Source: Mangrovitalea sediminis (lineage in GTDB: Bacteria > Pseudomonadota > Gammaproteobacteria > Pseudomonadales > Oleiphilaceae). Taken from it: a DNA stretch of 64,000 nucleotides. Made by a program: the position numbers and the translations under genes. The notes under the pieces are model-generated. The model had not been told where the DNA came from and did no database searches. It saw nothing but the letters and a program-made list of their open reading frames with translations. The first letter of the stretch is position 1; every line of letters starts with the position of its first letter. The stretch covers positions 248,001-312,000 of the forward strand of contig NZ_NTLB01000001.1 in the NCBI RefSeq assembly GCF_002514725.1, written 5' to 3'. This document shows, piece after piece, positions 63,647 through 64,000 of this stretch.

Positions 63647-64000
63647 ATGAAACTGCAATTCGCCATCGATGAAACGTCCCTTGCCGTTGATATCCATCAT
63701 TGCACAGTGGCCGGCTGGACAGGCCGCGACGCACTCGCGATTCAACATCATATTGACGAACTGGCTGCCCTGGGCGTGACACCCCCGTCCAGCGTGCCGC
63801 TCTACTACCGGGTATCCAGCGGCATCCTGAGCCAGGCGCCGGAAATCGAGGTGGTCGGCGGGTCCAGTTCCGGTGAGGTCGAACCCCTGGTGCTCGCCAA
63901 CGGGGGACATCTTTATCTCGGTCTCGCTTCGGATCACACTGACCGGGACCTGGAAAGCCACTCGGTCGCCCTATCGAAGCAGGTCTGTCTCAAGCCAGTT
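63647..64000 (+). CDS. DUF2848 family protein, 3' end missing
   Basis: 118 residues are visible of a protein that continues past the window. AGWTGRDALAIQHHIDELAALGV (in part AGWTGRDALAIQHHIDEL, about residues 22-39), GSSSSGEVEPL-type block (GGSSSGEVEPLVL) and LASDHTDRDLESH with KQVCLKP are the typical DUF2848 pattern. The family is uncharacterised. It often lies by amidase, hydantoinase or TRAP genes, as here. ATG 63647 has GGAG five bases upstream. The function is not known. Confidence 0.88.
   Translation, partial: MKLQFAIDETSLAVDIHHCTVAGWTGRDALAIQHHIDELAALGVTPPSSVPLYYRVSSGILSQAPEIEVVGGSSSGEVEPLVLANGGHLYLGLASDHTDRDLESHSVALSKQVCLKPV

Overview
The window is about 60% G+C, densely coded on both strands, and reads as a chromosomal segment of a Gammaproteobacterium, probably a marine or halophilic relative of Pseudomonas/Marinobacter. 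Support comes from Pseudomonas-type modules (the prkA-yeaH-spoVR stress cluster, desT-desC-desB, a PA4872-like oxaloacetate decarboxylase, FNR/ANR-family regulators) mixed with a maltose system of enteric/Vibrio type (MalE, MalF, MalG, MalS, LamB). The species cannot be fixed from sequence alone. I see no rRNA, tRNA, CRISPR array, insertion sequence or phage.

Layout. 1-12.9 kb: end of tpm; a highly structured 5' region before prkA-yeaH-spoVR; a START-domain gene behind an FNR-type class II promoter; desT divergent from desC-desB with a large nested operator; an Fe-S (6-4) photolyase; an AEC permease. 13-19.4 kb: a full suf operon (sufB-C-D-S-A-T-E) with an IscR type-1 site. 19.5-38.6 kb: one carbohydrate block. 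MalE/F/G, lipoprotein MalS and LamB take up and cut maltodextrin; glk, zwf, pgl, edd and eda carry glucose through the Entner-Doudoroff route; gap and pykA finish to pyruvate. HexR-like half sites lie upstream of edd/gap and zwf/hexR, and MalT-box-like motifs lie before malE/malS and lamB. Neither malK nor malT is present here.

38.8-53.7 kb: single genes of mixed function, including a cold-shock protein, hydrolases, a diiron-type protein with a divergent AraC regulator, an LpxR-like outer membrane protein, yghU, an AT-richer GT25 glycosyltransferase, a zinc-binding (CZB) diguanylate cyclase, a MerR regulator, and two divergent FNR paralogues. The paralogues are degenerate in opposite ways: one has lost a cluster cysteine but keeps the DNA-reading helix, the other keeps all four cysteines but has lost the DNA-reading residues. 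54-64 kb: a catabolic cluster with a MarR-like regulator, a fused oxoprolinase/hydantoinase (1209 aa), a LysR regulator, a D-glutamate cyclase/hydro-lyase family protein, a DctP-Q-M TRAP transporter and a DUF2848 protein cut by the window end. It is best read as uptake and use of a 5-oxoproline-like compound.

The most interesting points are the divergent FNR pair, the TRAP/oxoprolinase/DUF1445/DUF2848 cluster, the structured prkA leader flanked by a 12-bp direct repeat, and several unusually clear operators (DesT, IscR, FNR, HexR, MalT, MarR).
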